Assembly: GCF_900110375.1 (NCBI RefSeq)
Contig: NZ_FODN01000004.1
Coordinates: 1 to 64,000 of the forward strand
DNA length: 64,000 nucleotides
Reading direction: 5' to 3'
From: Flavobacterium sinopsychrotolerans
GTDB taxonomy: Bacteria > Bacteroidota > Bacteroidia > Flavobacteriales > Flavobacteriaceae
Positions 8,451 through 16,314 of the stretch are shown here, one piece after another. Each line of letters begins with the position of its first letter. Positions within the stretch are counted from its first letter, which is position 1. A program made the position numbers and the translations under genes. The notes beneath the pieces were generated by a model. The model was given only the letters and a program-made list of their open reading frames with translations. It ran no database searches and was not told the origin of the DNA.

Positions 8451-8834
8451 ATGAAAACAACCAAAAAATTAGGTGTCTGGATGGATCATTCCATTGCTTA
8501 TTTAATGGAGTTTACATCAAAACATTTTGAAATAGAAACTATTGAATCAAAGCTAACAAATCAACAGAAAAACATAAGTTTAGCTGAATACGAAAGTTTA
8601 ATAAAAAGTAAAGAAAAAAAACAGCTTTCTGATTATTATAAGAAAATAGGAGAAACCATAAAAAATTATAAACGTGTCATTCTCTTCGGGCCCAGTAATG
8701 CAAAAGTAGAACTGTTTGATTTTTTGAGTGAAGATGAGCGTTTTTTAAAAATTAAATTTGAGATTAAAAATACCGATAAAATGACGGCAAATCAGCAACA
8801 TACTTTTGTAAAAGAATATTTTTCAGAAGCTTAA
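8451..8834 (+). CDS. Conserved hypothetical protein, release-factor-like (baeRF) resemblance
   Basis: A 127-residue soluble protein. The N-terminus KKLGVWMDHSIAYLMEF forms a likely beta hairpin, and the C-terminal half has the pattern VILFGPSNAKVELFDFL followed by DKMTANQQHTFVKEYF. That resembles the last domain of eRF1-like/host-attachment (baeRF) proteins, an L7Ae-like fold, but this is pattern memory rather than a proven match. There is no signal peptide. It has its own composite stress promoter and is followed 42 bp later by a small membrane protein, probably in the same transcript. Function unknown. Confidence 0.75.
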   Translation: MKTTKKLGVWMDHSIAYLMEFTSKHFEIETIESKLTNQQKNISLAEYESLIKSKEKKQLSDYYKKIGETIKNYKRVILFGPSNAKVELFDFLSEDERFLKIKFEIKNTDKMTANQQHTFVKEYFSEA

Positions 8835-8876
8835 TTCCAACTTTATAAAATAACTTTTAAATAAATAATAATAAAC

Positions 8877-9098
8877 ATGAAAACAAAAACCATAGGAATC
8901 GTATTGATTATTTTAGGAATAATAATGGTACTATACAATAGCTTCAATTTCACAACCACCGAAAAAGTAGTTGATATAGGCCCAATAGAGATAAATAAAG
9001 AAGTGAATCATCCAATGGCCTGGTCACCAGTAATTGGTATTGTACTTGCCGTAGGAGGTGTCGTTTTGATTGTGACGAGCAATAAAAAAAGTGCCTAA
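8877..9098 (+). CDS. Small two-helix membrane protein
   Basis: A 73-residue protein with hydrophobic helices at residues 5-22 and 48-67 and a polar loop between them (TTTEKVVDIGPIEINKE). It resembles small DUF3185-type membrane proteins common in Bacteroidota, though I cannot confirm the family. It sits 42 bp behind the 8451 gene with no terminator, so both are likely expressed from promoter copy 4. It parallels the 1503 protein in size and topology. Confidence 0.78.
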   Translation: MKTKTIGIVLIILGIIMVLYNSFNFTTTEKVVDIGPIEINKEVNHPMAWSPVIGIVLAVGGVVLIVTSNKKSA

Positions 9099-9128
9099 AT
9101 TCAGTAACTGAAGCTCTTATTTTCATCT

Positions 9129-9192
9129 GTGAATAATGTAACATTTTAAAATAGTTATATAACTCATTTTACTGCTAATATTATGAATTTTG
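9129..9192 (+). promoter_or_regulatory. Composite stress promoter copy 5
   Basis: Box 1 GTGAATAATGTAAC is at 9129-9142, box 2 ATATAAC at 9157-9163 (21-bp spacing), and -7 box GAATTTTG at 9185-9192 with its TTTG 32 bp after box 2. The leader to the ATG at 9223 is short, about 25 bases. Confidence 0.8.
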
Positions 9193-9222
9193 TATGGTAA
9201 ATACATTTAAATAAAAACCATA

Positions 9223-9663
9223 ATGACAATTAAATTCAATTCAATTAGTAGCAAATTATTCACGGGTGTTTCAGTACTTATCATGGCGTTATCTTTACAT
9301 TCTTGCGGAAAAAATGTTTCTTTTCAAACTTCTTCGGTAGTTCCAGCAGCAGAGGGTGATGTAAAAGTGAATAAGGATAGCAACAAAAATTATTTGATTA
9401 AAATAAAAATATCAAATTTAGCAGAAGTTTCCAGATTAGAGCCTTCAAAAAATGTATATGTAGTTTGGATGGAAACTGATGAATCTCTGATCAAAAATAT
9501 TGGACAGGTAAAAAGCGATACCGGATTTATGTCTTCAAAACTTAAGGCTTCATTTGAAACCGTTACTTCATTTAAACCATCAAAAATATTTATTACCGCT
9601 GAAGACCATCCAGATGTTAAATCTCCTGGAATGCAAATGGTTTTATCAACAAACAGATTTTAG
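9223..9663 (+). CDS. Lipoprotein with an RskA-like (anti-sigma K C-terminal) domain
   Basis: A 146-residue protein with a signal peptide and lipobox (SLHSCGK, cysteine near residue 28), so a predicted lipoprotein. Residues 60-146 follow the pattern of the extracytoplasmic RskA domain: NVYVVWMETDESLIKNIGQVKSD, then FKPSKIFITAEDHPDVKSPG. The same layout (YQVWALKLSP...IG...FGITLEPKGG) occurs in the true anti-sigma factor at 48067 in this window. Here there is no zinc-finger domain, no transmembrane segment and no partner sigma gene, so it is an orphan periplasmic version. It is preceded by its own composite stress promoter. Confidence 0.78.
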   Translation: MTIKFNSISSKLFTGVSVLIMALSLHSCGKNVSFQTSSVVPAAEGDVKVNKDSNKNYLIKIKISNLAEVSRLEPSKNVYVVWMETDESLIKNIGQVKSDTGFMSSKLKASFETVTSFKPSKIFITAEDHPDVKSPGMQMVLSTNRF

Positions 9664-9765
9664 ATTTTAGATTTTTTTACTCAGATTATTAAATCAATTA
9701 ATAATTTGAGTAATTTTTATAGGCTATTAAAATAATTATAAGTGTCAATTTAATTCAAGTGTAAG

Positions 9766-10221
9766 ATGAATACAGCCAAATCAATTGTAGTATTAAACAA
9801 TCTTATTGAGATCAATAACGATAGAATTGAAGGTTATGAAATAGCCACAAAAATAACGGAAGAAAATGATTTGAAAAATTTGTTTTCTGAATTTCAAGAA
9901 ACCAGCTTAAAATGCAAATCAGAACTTGTTGAAGAGGTTAAAAAAATGGGAGGAATTCCTGTTGAAAAAACTAAAATTACAGCACGTTTATTAAAGTTTT
10001 GGCATAATTTCATGGCTACTCTCAACTATAGAGAAAGAGAAGATCTTTTAAATTCATGTGAATATGAAGATTTTGTAATCATGAAAAATTACAGGGATAC
10101 TGTGTCAAATAATCTTGAACATCTTACCTATGAGTTACAAATAAAACTTAAAGCACAGCAACTTTTACTAAAAGCAGACCACGATAAAGTAAAAGAATTA
10201 GGAGATTTAATGCTTGTCTAA
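9766..10221 (+). CDS. PA2169/DUF2383-type four-helix-bundle protein
   Basis: A 151-residue all-helical protein matching the DUF2383 (PA2169-like) ferritin-fold family in length and pattern. The opening VLNNLIEINNDRIEGYEIA is characteristic, and acidic/His positions recur through the four helices. Family members are linked to stress responses in Bacteroidota and Proteobacteria; activity is unknown. It follows the RskA-like lipoprotein by 102 bp, possibly with its own weak promoter. A degenerate version of the composite motif can be forced onto 9689-9752 but is not convincing. Confidence 0.85.
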   Translation: MNTAKSIVVLNNLIEINNDRIEGYEIATKITEENDLKNLFSEFQETSLKCKSELVEEVKKMGGIPVEKTKITARLLKFWHNFMATLNYREREDLLNSCEYEDFVIMKNYRDTVSNNLEHLTYELQIKLKAQQLLLKADHDKVKELGDLMLV

Positions 10222-10545
10222 TCGAAAAAAATATCAGTAGACAAAACCTTTAATCCCTTATGAATAAATAATACTACTATTAATTTTATAGTTTTTTGGT
10301 ATTGTATCTCTGATAAATCATAAAAAAATCAATTGAAATTGTTCTTATGATAGTATGTTTTTGATTCCTGAATTCTACAATAAGAATATAAATAATTTTA
10401 GGACTATTTTTTAATTGAATAAAAAGATAAATAGGCTAATACATTATGATCCTTAAAAAATAGTAGCATACAATTGACTCCTTAGTTTATTCAAAATCCA
10501 TAAACATCTAGTATACTCTTTAATAAAAAAACAATATAATGACAA
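10222..10545. other. Intergenic region upstream of the Mla operon
   Basis: About 320 bases of AT-rich sequence. I find no gene, no clear hairpin, and no copy of the composite stress promoter with correct spacing. The Mla promoter must lie here, but I cannot place it. Confidence 0.5.
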
Positions 10546-11337
10546 ATGAATAATATAGTAGCAGCTAAAAAAGAGAGCGTAATTAATTATATGAAAGATA
10601 TTTTTAATGATGTAGGAAACGTGACAATATTTGCATTACGTTTTTTTAAAGAAGTCGTTAAGCCTCCTTATGAAATGAAGGAATTCATTAAACAATGTTA
10701 TGTTATTGGATATAAATCTTTGCCATTAGTTACTATTACAGGTTTTATAATGGGATTAGTACTTACACTTCAATCCAGACCAACATTAGCTAAGTTTGGT
10801 GCAGAATCCTGGTTACCAAGCATGGTTGCCCTTTCTCTAATCAGGGAAATAGCTCCCGTGATTACCGCTTTGATCTGTGCAGGTAAAGTTTCTTCCGGTA
10901 TTGGTGCTGAATTAGGTTCTATGAAAGTAACGGAACAAATAGATGCAATGGAAGTTTCTGCTATAAATCCTTATAAATATTTAGTAGTAACACGGATTTT
11001 GGCCACGACACTTATGATCCCACTTTTAGTGATTTATGCCGATGGAATTGGTATTCTTGGAGGATACGTGGGGATAAATATTCATAGTGATGTTAATTTT
11101 CATCGTTACCTAGCGCAAGTTTTAGAATCAATTACCTTTTTAGATATCTTTCCAGCGACCATAAAAACTTTTTTCTTTGGCTTTTTCATTGGTATGATAG
11201 GCTGCTATAAAGGTTTTAATGCGGCCAACGGGACAGAAAGTGTTGGTAAAGCCGCTAATTCTGCTGTAGTAACTGCTTCGCTAACTATATTTATTATTGA
11301 TATGCTTGCGGTACAATTAACTGATTTATTTTTCTAA
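10546..11337 (+). CDS. mlaE: MlaE-type lipid ABC transporter permease
   Basis: A 263-residue MlaE/YrbE family permease with about five to six membrane helices. The conserved core PLVTITGFIMGLVLTLQ, then LIREIAPVITALICAGKVSSGIGAELGSMKVTEQIDAMEV, is unmistakable. It forms the inner-membrane channel of a phospholipid-transport ABC system that maintains outer-membrane lipid asymmetry. It is directly followed (1-bp gap) by the ATPase and then the MCE-domain protein, the usual Bacteroidota E-F-D order. MlaB, MlaC and MlaA partners are not in the window. Confidence 0.93.
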   Translation: MNNIVAAKKESVINYMKDIFNDVGNVTIFALRFFKEVVKPPYEMKEFIKQCYVIGYKSLPLVTITGFIMGLVLTLQSRPTLAKFGAESWLPSMVALSLIREIAPVITALICAGKVSSGIGAELGSMKVTEQIDAMEVSAINPYKYLVVTRILATTLMIPLLVIYADGIGILGGYVGINIHSDVNFHRYLAQVLESITFLDIFPATIKTFFFGFFIGMIGCYKGFNAANGTESVGKAANSAVVTASLTIFIIDMLAVQLTDLFF

Positions 11338-11338
11338 T

Positions 11339-12115
11339 ATGATACAAGAAAAAATAATACAAGAAACTACTCCAGTTTCTAAAACGGATACTGCAGTAAT
11401 AGAAATAAAAGAACTCTATAAATCCTTCGGTAAAAACGAGGTTTTGAAAGGGGTCAATCTTACTGTGAAAAAAGGAGAAAACTTGGTCATTTTGGGAAAA
11501 TCGGGCTCTGGTAAATCAATTACCATAAAATGCATCGTAGGATTATTGGCTATAGATAAAGGTGAAATAAACGTATTTGGCACTGATATTACTAAACTGG
11601 ATAATGCCGGACTTAACGAAATTAGGGTCCGAATCGGATTTTTATTTCAAAATGCAGCTTTGTATGATTCCATGAGCGTTCGGGATAATCTTGGCTTTAC
11701 TTTAAAACGACATGCAAAAGATTTATCTTCAGAGGAAGTAGAGAATCAAATTAAAGAAATTTTAGAAAGTGTCGGTCTGAGTGAAGCCATTGATAAAATG
11801 CCTTCGGAATTATCAGGTGGTATGCGCAAAAGAATTGGGCTTGCTAGAACTCTTATTCTAAAACCAGAAATCATATTATATGATGAGCCGACTACTGGAT
11901 TAGATACTATAACTTCAAGAGAAATCAGTGAATTAGTATTGGAAATACAGAAAAAATATAAAACATCATCAATAATAATTACACATGATATGGCTTGTGC
12001 AAAACATACCAGTGATAGACTGATGATTTTAAAAGACGGTATCATCCATGCCGAAGGGACTTACGAAGAATTAGAAAAAAGTGACGACGAATGGGTTCGT
12101 TCTTTTTTCATATAA
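11339..12115 (+). CDS. mlaF: MlaF-type lipid ABC transporter ATPase
   Basis: A 258-residue ABC ATPase. Walker A (GKSGSGKS) lies near residue 58, the signature LSGGMRKR near 158 and Walker B (IILYDEPTTGLD) near 178, followed by the switch histidine in ITHD. The GMRKR form of the signature is typical of MlaF rather than of other ABC importers. It begins 1 bp after mlaE and ends 17 bp before mlaD, so the three are one operon. It powers phospholipid movement across the envelope. Confidence 0.94.
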   Translation: MIQEKIIQETTPVSKTDTAVIEIKELYKSFGKNEVLKGVNLTVKKGENLVILGKSGSGKSITIKCIVGLLAIDKGEINVFGTDITKLDNAGLNEIRVRIGFLFQNAALYDSMSVRDNLGFTLKRHAKDLSSEEVENQIKEILESVGLSEAIDKMPSELSGGMRKRIGLARTLILKPEIILYDEPTTGLDTITSREISELVLEIQKKYKTSSIIITHDMACAKHTSDRLMILKDGIIHAEGTYEELEKSDDEWVRSFFI

Positions 12116-12132
12116 CCAATAAAAAATAAGAA

Positions 12133-13020
12133 ATGAATAAAGAATCTGGATACCAATGGAAATTGGGAATGTTTGTAATTATAGGATTAGTCCTTTTTGT
12201 AGGAACCATTTATTTTGTTGGAAAACAAAAAAATCTATTTGGATCCACATTTGAATTGTATTCAAAATTTAATTCGGTCAACGGACTTGAGATAGGAAAT
12301 AATGTTCGTTTATCAGGTATTAATATTGGTACTGTTGAAGAGATTGAATTTTTAACGGATACTTCTGTGGTTATCAAATTAGTTATAAAAGATGAAGTTC
12401 GTAAATACATCAAAAAAGATGCTTTTGCCAGTATTAGTTCCGATGGTTTGATGGGCGACAAAGTCCTTACAATTTCTTCTGGCAAAAATTCTTCGAACAT
12501 TGTTGTAGAAAATAATGATTATATCGCTTCAAAGAAAGCCGTTGAAATGGATGATTTAATGAATGGGATTAAGAAGAGTGTTGATAATGCAAGCGTTATA
12601 ACTTCTGAAATTGCCAAATTCAGTTACAGCATGAATAATGGAAATGGTGCTTTGTCTAAATTGGTTTCCGATGAAGAATTTGGTAACAGTATAAAAAACA
12701 TGATTGGTAATCTTGAAAATAGCTCGACTGAATTCAAAAAATTCACCGTTAAAATGAACGATGGAAAAGGAGCGTTATCAAAACTGGTGAGTGATGAAAG
12801 AATGGGAAAAGTTATTGATTCTTCTTTAACGAATGTCAAATCAGCTACAAAAGGTCTTAATGAAGTCATAGAGGCTGCCAAACATAATTTTTTGTTGAGA
12901 GGTTTTTTTAATAAAAAGAAAAAGGAGGAAGAAAAAAAGGCTGAGGAAGCTTTAGAATTAGAAGAGGCTGAAATGAAGAAAGAATTAAAAATAGATATTG
13001 AAAATGATTCTTTAAAATAA
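12133..13020 (+). CDS. mlaD: MlaD-type MCE-domain lipid-binding protein
   Basis: A 295-residue protein with an N-terminal membrane anchor (WKLGMFVIIGLVLFVGTIYFVG, residues 9-30) and an MCE domain over about 36-125 (FNSVNGLEIGNNVRLSGINIGTV). The periplasmic tail carries two copies of a GxGALSKLVSDE segment about 46 residues apart, then a highly charged lysine/glutamate C-terminus. MlaD hexamers bind and pass lipids between MlaFE and periplasmic carriers. It is the last gene of the mla operon. Confidence 0.93.
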   Translation: MNKESGYQWKLGMFVIIGLVLFVGTIYFVGKQKNLFGSTFELYSKFNSVNGLEIGNNVRLSGINIGTVEEIEFLTDTSVVIKLVIKDEVRKYIKKDAFASISSDGLMGDKVLTISSGKNSSNIVVENNDYIASKKAVEMDDLMNGIKKSVDNASVITSEIAKFSYSMNNGNGALSKLVSDEEFGNSIKNMIGNLENSSTEFKKFTVKMNDGKGALSKLVSDERMGKVIDSSLTNVKSATKGLNEVIEAAKHNFLLRGFFNKKKKEEEKKAEEALELEEAEMKKELKIDIENDSLK

Positions 13021-13077
13021 TTTTCATTCTAAAAAACATTTAAAAATGAATAAGTCTTTTTTTAGAACCTTCAAAGT

Positions 13078-13141
13078 GCGAATCCTATAACATAATACGG
13101 AAGTACTATAATAATTCTAGATAAAGTGGTTAATATCTTTA
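13078..13141 (+). promoter_or_regulatory. Composite stress promoter copy 6
   Basis: Box 1 GCGAATCCTATAAC is at 13078-13091 (the most diverged copy), box 2 CTATAAT at 13106-13112 (21-bp spacing), and -7 box TATCTTTA at 13134-13141 with its TTTA 32 bp after box 2. It implies a transcript start around 13147, so translation should begin at the ATG at 13171 and not at the upstream TTG. Confidence 0.72.
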
Positions 13142-13170
13142 CCTAGTTGAAAAAACTTAAAACTAAAAAA

Positions 13171-13938
13171 ATGAAAAAAATGAAAATTATTCTGTCCTTT
13201 ATCATGCTTGGATTATTAATAACTTCATGTAACAATGATGATGATCAAGCAGCCAAGTATCCTTATGCTGTGAGACTAACTGATGCTCCAGGTCCTTATG
13301 ATGAGGTAAATGTAGACATACAAGGAGTAGAAGTTATGGGTGAGGATGGTAAAACTGTCATACTAAATGTAAAGAAAGGTATTTACAACTTACTTGAGCT
13401 TTCTAACGGAGTTGATGTGTTAATTGCAACCGACTCATTAGAAATGTCTAAAGTAACTCAAATAAGACTTATTTTAGGAGCAGAAAACACGGTAGTACTT
13501 GACAACGTAACGTATCCTTTGAGCACTCCAAGTGCAGAACAAAGCGGTTTGAAACTTCAAGTCAACCAATCTCTTAAAGAAGGAATATTATATAGCGTTC
13601 TTCTTGATTTTGATGCCAACAAATCAATAGTTAATTTAGGAAATGGAGGGTATCAATTGAAACCGGTCATTAGAACAATAGAAAAAGCAACCAGTGGTTC
13701 TATAAAAGGCATGATTACTCCTGGAGTTATGGCTGTTGTAGAGGCAAAATCAACTACAACCCTACTGTCTTACTCAACTAATGTAAATGAAAATGGTGAA
13801 TTTATGGTTATGGGACTTCCTCCAGGAATCTATACCATAACTGTAACTCCCACATTACCTCTATTACCTGTTATAAAAACTGATGTTGTTGTAACTGCGG
13901 GTCTGACAACAGACATCGGAATTTTAGTAGGTCTGTAA
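13171..13938 (+). CDS. DUF4382 domain lipoprotein
   Basis: A 255-residue lipoprotein. The signal peptide ends in LLITSCNNDDD. Residues 30-160 match DUF4382 (YAVRLTDAPGPYDEVNVDIQGVEV, then TQIRLILGAENTVV), and the C-terminal 75 residues look like a carboxypeptidase-regulatory or Ig-like beta sandwich (GSIKGMITPGVMAVVEAK, then GLPPGIYTITVTP). I chose the ATG at 13171 over an in-frame TTG at 13147 because the TTG coincides with the predicted transcript start. Role unknown; it is surface or periplasmic and under a composite stress promoter. Confidence 0.88.
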   Translation: MKKMKIILSFIMLGLLITSCNNDDDQAAKYPYAVRLTDAPGPYDEVNVDIQGVEVMGEDGKTVILNVKKGIYNLLELSNGVDVLIATDSLEMSKVTQIRLILGAENTVVLDNVTYPLSTPSAEQSGLKLQVNQSLKEGILYSVLLDFDANKSIVNLGNGGYQLKPVIRTIEKATSGSIKGMITPGVMAVVEAKSTTTLLSYSTNVNENGEFMVMGLPPGIYTITVTPTLPLLPVIKTDVVVTAGLTTDIGILVGL

Positions 13939-13960
13939 AAACAAAATACGGGTTACTTTC

Positions 13961-13997
13961 AAAACGCTCCTTTCTCTAAAGAAAAAGGAGCGTTTTC
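13961..13997 (+). terminator. Intrinsic terminator after the DUF4382 gene
   Basis: AAAACGCTCCTTT pairs with AAAGGAGCGTTTT over a short loop; a T tract is included in the descending arm. Confidence 0.8.
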
Positions 13998-14038
13998 ATT
14001 AATAGAATATCAATCTAAAAAACTAAAATTAAATTATC

Positions 14039-14245
14039 ATGAAAACTGAAAAAGAACTTAACGAAGCTATTCTCAAAATTACTTCCAAAATACATAATGA
14101 ATATCCCGAATTATCAAAATATTTATTAGAAATCCCAATAACGATTCCGGAGGTGAGTTCCCCAGAAATAAATATTAAAATTCTAACCGATTATTATGAA
14201 ACCCTAGAGAATATTCTTAAAAAATACATTCCAAACCATAACTAG
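14039..14245 (+). CDS. Small hypothetical protein (68 aa)
   Basis: A 68-residue soluble protein beginning MKTEKELNEAILKITSKI. It has two predicted helices with a proline-rich linker (PITIPEVSSPE). I do not recognise a family, but short proteins of this pattern occur in Bacteroidota stress clusters. It is isolated between a terminator and the promoter of the CsbD-like gene. No clear promoter of its own is visible in the roughly 40 bases before it, so read-through past the hairpin may be needed. Confidence 0.65.
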   Translation: MKTEKELNEAILKITSKIHNEYPELSKYLLEIPITIPEVSSPEINIKILTDYYETLENILKKYIPNHN

Positions 14246-14353
14246 ATTTGGAACTGAAAAAATAAAAGCCCCATTATCTTTATGCATTATTTTAAGCTTC
14301 TTCTGTGGAATCCAATAAATTTTTGAAAAGTTTTGTTGATTTTAATAAAATCT

Positions 14354-14417
14354 GTGAATAAAACAAATTTTTTATAAAGTTATACAAGAGATTTTATCTA
14401 CAAACTGACCAACTTTG
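14354..14417 (+). promoter_or_regulatory. Composite stress promoter copy 7 (CsbD-like)
   Basis: Box 1 GTGAATAAAACAAA is at 14354-14367, box 2 ATACAAG at 14382-14388 (21-bp spacing), and -7 box CAACTTTG at 14410-14417 with its TTTG 32 bp after box 2. It lies about 40 bp before the CsbD-like gene. Confidence 0.78.
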
Positions 14418-14457
14418 TAAAAGTGAAAATTATTTTACGTGCAATAAACAAAAAAAA

Positions 14458-14643
14458 ATGAATTCAACGGAGCTAGCGGGAAATTGGGAAGAACAAAAGG
14501 AAAAACTGAAACAAAAATTTGCAGCTTTGACTGAAAATGATTTGTTTTTTTCAGATGGTAAGAAAGAGGAAATGATCGAAAAACTTAAAGTCAAATTGGG
14601 TATAACCAAAGAAGAATTACTTAAAATTATAGAAAAACTTTAA
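14458..14643 (+). CDS. CsbD-like stress protein
   Basis: A 61-residue hydrophilic protein of the CsbD type: GNWEEQKEKLKQKFAALTENDLFF near the N-terminus, then a lysine/glutamate-rich EEMIEKLKVKLG helix. CsbD proteins belong to the sigma-B general stress regulon in Bacillus and are widespread stress markers of unknown activity. The gene stands alone behind a composite stress promoter, which supports reading that motif as a general stress signal. Confidence 0.88.
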   Translation: MNSTELAGNWEEQKEKLKQKFAALTENDLFFSDGKKEEMIEKLKVKLGITKEELLKIIEKL

Positions 14644-14700
14644 ACAATCCCCTTTTACCAACCATTTACTATTTTAATAGTAGTTCCAATTAAAAAAATT

Positions 14701-14731
14701 TTGGTTAACAATTACAATTTTACTATCTTTA
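14701..14731 (+). promoter_or_regulatory. Putative housekeeping promoter for the 14807 lipoprotein
   Basis: A -33 TTG at 14701-14703, a 20-bp spacer, and -7 box TATCTTTA at 14724-14731 fit the normal Bacteroidota promoter. This region lacks the composite stress motif and is a useful contrast, since the other stress genes lack a properly spaced -33 TTG. Confidence 0.5.
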
Positions 14732-14806
14732 ATACATTATAACTAACTAAGCAAAAGCTATTTAAAACAAATTCTTTTGCGAATTTTATCAAAAAAATAT
14801 AAAAAA

Positions 14807-15268
14807 ATGAAAAAAATAATTTTTACACTTGCCATCACAACATTCATGGCTGGAACTGTTTTAGTAGGTTGTCAAGATTCCTCAAAAAAAGAAGAAGCTG
14901 CTAAAGATAATGTTGAGGAAGCAAGAGATAATCTTAATGATGCAAAAGAAGAATTATCAGATGTAAGAGCCGCTGCTACCGAGAAAGAATGGAATGATTT
15001 CAAAGAAAGTACGGATGCTACTATTAAGCAGAATGAAATGCGAATAGCAGAAATGAAAGCTAACATGAAGAATACTGGTAAATCAATTGATGAAGCCTAT
15101 GCTAAAAAAATTGAAGAGCTAGAAGAAAAAAATAAAGAAATCAAACTTAAAGTTGAGACTTATAAAAATGATGCTAATAGCGATTGGGAATCTTTCAAAG
15201 AAGAATATAAACGTGATATGGATGGACTTGGCCAAGCATTAAAAAACTTGACAGTGAACAATAAGTAG
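14807..15268 (+). CDS. Coiled-coil lipoprotein
   Basis: A 153-residue lipoprotein: signal peptide with the lipobox LVGCQDS, then an almost continuous alpha-helical, charged region (EEARDNLNDAKEELSDVRAA, KIEELEEKNKEIKLKVE). It probably forms an elongated periplasmic coiled coil anchored by lipid. The ATG at 14807 gives a proper signal peptide; the longer in-frame TTG start at 14777 adds ten charged residues before it and is unlikely. No enzymatic motif is visible. It is followed by a terminator. Confidence 0.82.
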   Translation: MKKIIFTLAITTFMAGTVLVGCQDSSKKEEAAKDNVEEARDNLNDAKEELSDVRAAATEKEWNDFKESTDATIKQNEMRIAEMKANMKNTGKSIDEAYAKKIEELEEKNKEIKLKVETYKNDANSDWESFKEEYKRDMDGLGQALKNLTVNNK

Positions 15269-15277
15269 TGAATTATA

Positions 15278-15305
15278 AAGGCGAGTTTTGAACTCGTCTT
15301 TTTTA
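15278..15305 (+). terminator. Intrinsic terminator after the coiled-coil lipoprotein
   Basis: GGCGAGTT pairs with AACTCGTC around a two-base loop, followed by a run of T residues. Confidence 0.8.
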
Positions 15306-15365
15306 TTTTATATTGTTCATTATGGTAACAATCTTTAAAACGAAACAATTACAACACGTTGAGGT

Positions 15366-15429
15366 GTGAATAATATAAATTTAACTAAAAGTATTGTAAC
15401 AATGTAGCGCTGTAAGATGTTGATATTTG
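15366..15429 (+). promoter_or_regulatory. Composite stress promoter copy 8 (barrel/YtxH operon)
   Basis: Box 1 GTGAATAATATAAA is at 15366-15379, box 2 TTGTAAC at 15394-15400 (21-bp spacing), and -7 box GATATTTG at 15422-15429 with its TTTG 32 bp after box 2. It starts a six-gene operon beginning at 15461. Confidence 0.8.
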
Positions 15430-15460
15430 TATTATAATAATTCAATAAAAAACAAATAAA

Positions 15461-16084
15461 ATGAAAAATTCAAAAAAACTAATTTTCGCTTCATTAGTAT
15501 TAAGCTTTATGTCTTTTACAGCTGTTCAAGCTCAAGAAAAAACTGCCTCTTTTGGTTTTAAAGGAGGACTAAACTTCTCAAATCTATATACAGATAATGT
15601 AGATGATAATAATGTATTAACGGGTTTCAACGCCGGGTTGTATGCTAAGTTTCCTATTAGTAATAATATCGCGATTCAACCTGAAATTAGCTATACTACA
15701 AAAGGTGCTGAATTAGTATACAATAACGCTTTTGTACAAGGAACTGCTAAATTCAATGTAAACTATATTGAAGTACCCGTTTTATTAGTAATGAATATTA
15801 CAGATAATTTTAATGTACATGTTGGTCCTTATGCTGCCTATATGGTAAGCGGAAAAACAACAAATGATTCCAATTTTAGTAGTTCTGAAAACGAATTAGA
15901 CACTAATGATTTCAATAAGTTTGACGCTGGTCTTGCTGGAGGTTTAGGGATTGATTTAGATGTAGTAAACTTTGGGGTACGTTACAATTATGGATTAACT
16001 AAAATTGGAAAAGACGATAGTTTTATTTCTTCAGATGCAAAAAACAGTGTTTTAAGCGCATACATAGGTCTTAGACTAAACTAA
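15461..16084 (+). CDS. PorT-like outer-membrane beta-barrel protein
   Basis: A 207-residue outer-membrane protein with a signal peptide ending AVQAQE and an eight-stranded barrel pattern of alternating residues (GFKGGLNFSNLYTD at the start, VLSAYIGLRLN as the last strand). It matches the small OMP_b-brl_2/PorT-like porin family of Bacteroidota. It is the first gene of an operon with two tiny membrane proteins, a YtxH protein and a holin-like protein, all transcribed from a composite stress promoter. A role in envelope stress is inferred from context. Confidence 0.9.
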   Translation: MKNSKKLIFASLVLSFMSFTAVQAQEKTASFGFKGGLNFSNLYTDNVDDNNVLTGFNAGLYAKFPISNNIAIQPEISYTTKGAELVYNNAFVQGTAKFNVNYIEVPVLLVMNITDNFNVHVGPYAAYMVSGKTTNDSNFSSSENELDTNDFNKFDAGLAGGLGIDLDVVNFGVRYNYGLTKIGKDDSFISSDAKNSVLSAYIGLRLN

Positions 16085-16109
16085 AAATTAATCATTAAAA
16101 CTAAAAATC

Positions 16110-16262
16110 ATGAGCAACCTTCTTTACACCATCGCAGTAATCTTAGTTATTTTTTGGGCAATTGGATTCTTCGCATATAGTGCAGGATCAATTATTCACA
16201 TCCTTCTAGTCATTGCAGTTATAGCAATTCTATTTAGACTTATCTCAGGTAGAAAAATTTAA
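16110..16262 (+). CDS. Lmo0937-like 50-residue membrane protein, copy 1
   Basis: A 50-residue protein too short for usual ORF cut-offs: MSNLLYTIAVILVIFWAIGF, then a second hydrophobic helix and an RLISGRKI tail. It matches the tiny lmo0937/DUF5670 membrane family, typically stress-induced. It starts 25 bp after the barrel gene. A second copy follows at 16315 with only three residue differences, although the DNA has drifted at many third positions, implying a duplication kept by protein-level selection. Confidence 0.85.
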   Translation: MSNLLYTIAVILVIFWAIGFFAYSAGSIIHILLVIAVIAILFRLISGRKI

Positions 16263-16314
16263 TTCAATCACTATTGAAAACTTTAATAAAAAAAATAATT
16301 AAAAATAAAAAATA

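Noticed and set aside
9689..9752. Degenerate tenth copy of the composite promoter upstream of the DUF2383 gene
   Set aside because: Spacing can be matched (21 and 32 bp), but box 1 fits only 9 of 13 positions, box 2 reads TTATAGG, and the -7 box lacks the invariant A. In DNA this AT-rich that is weak.
10415..10545. Composite promoter for the Mla operon
   Set aside because: GAAT and ATACAAT-like fragments occur but no combination gives both the 21-bp and 32-bp spacings.
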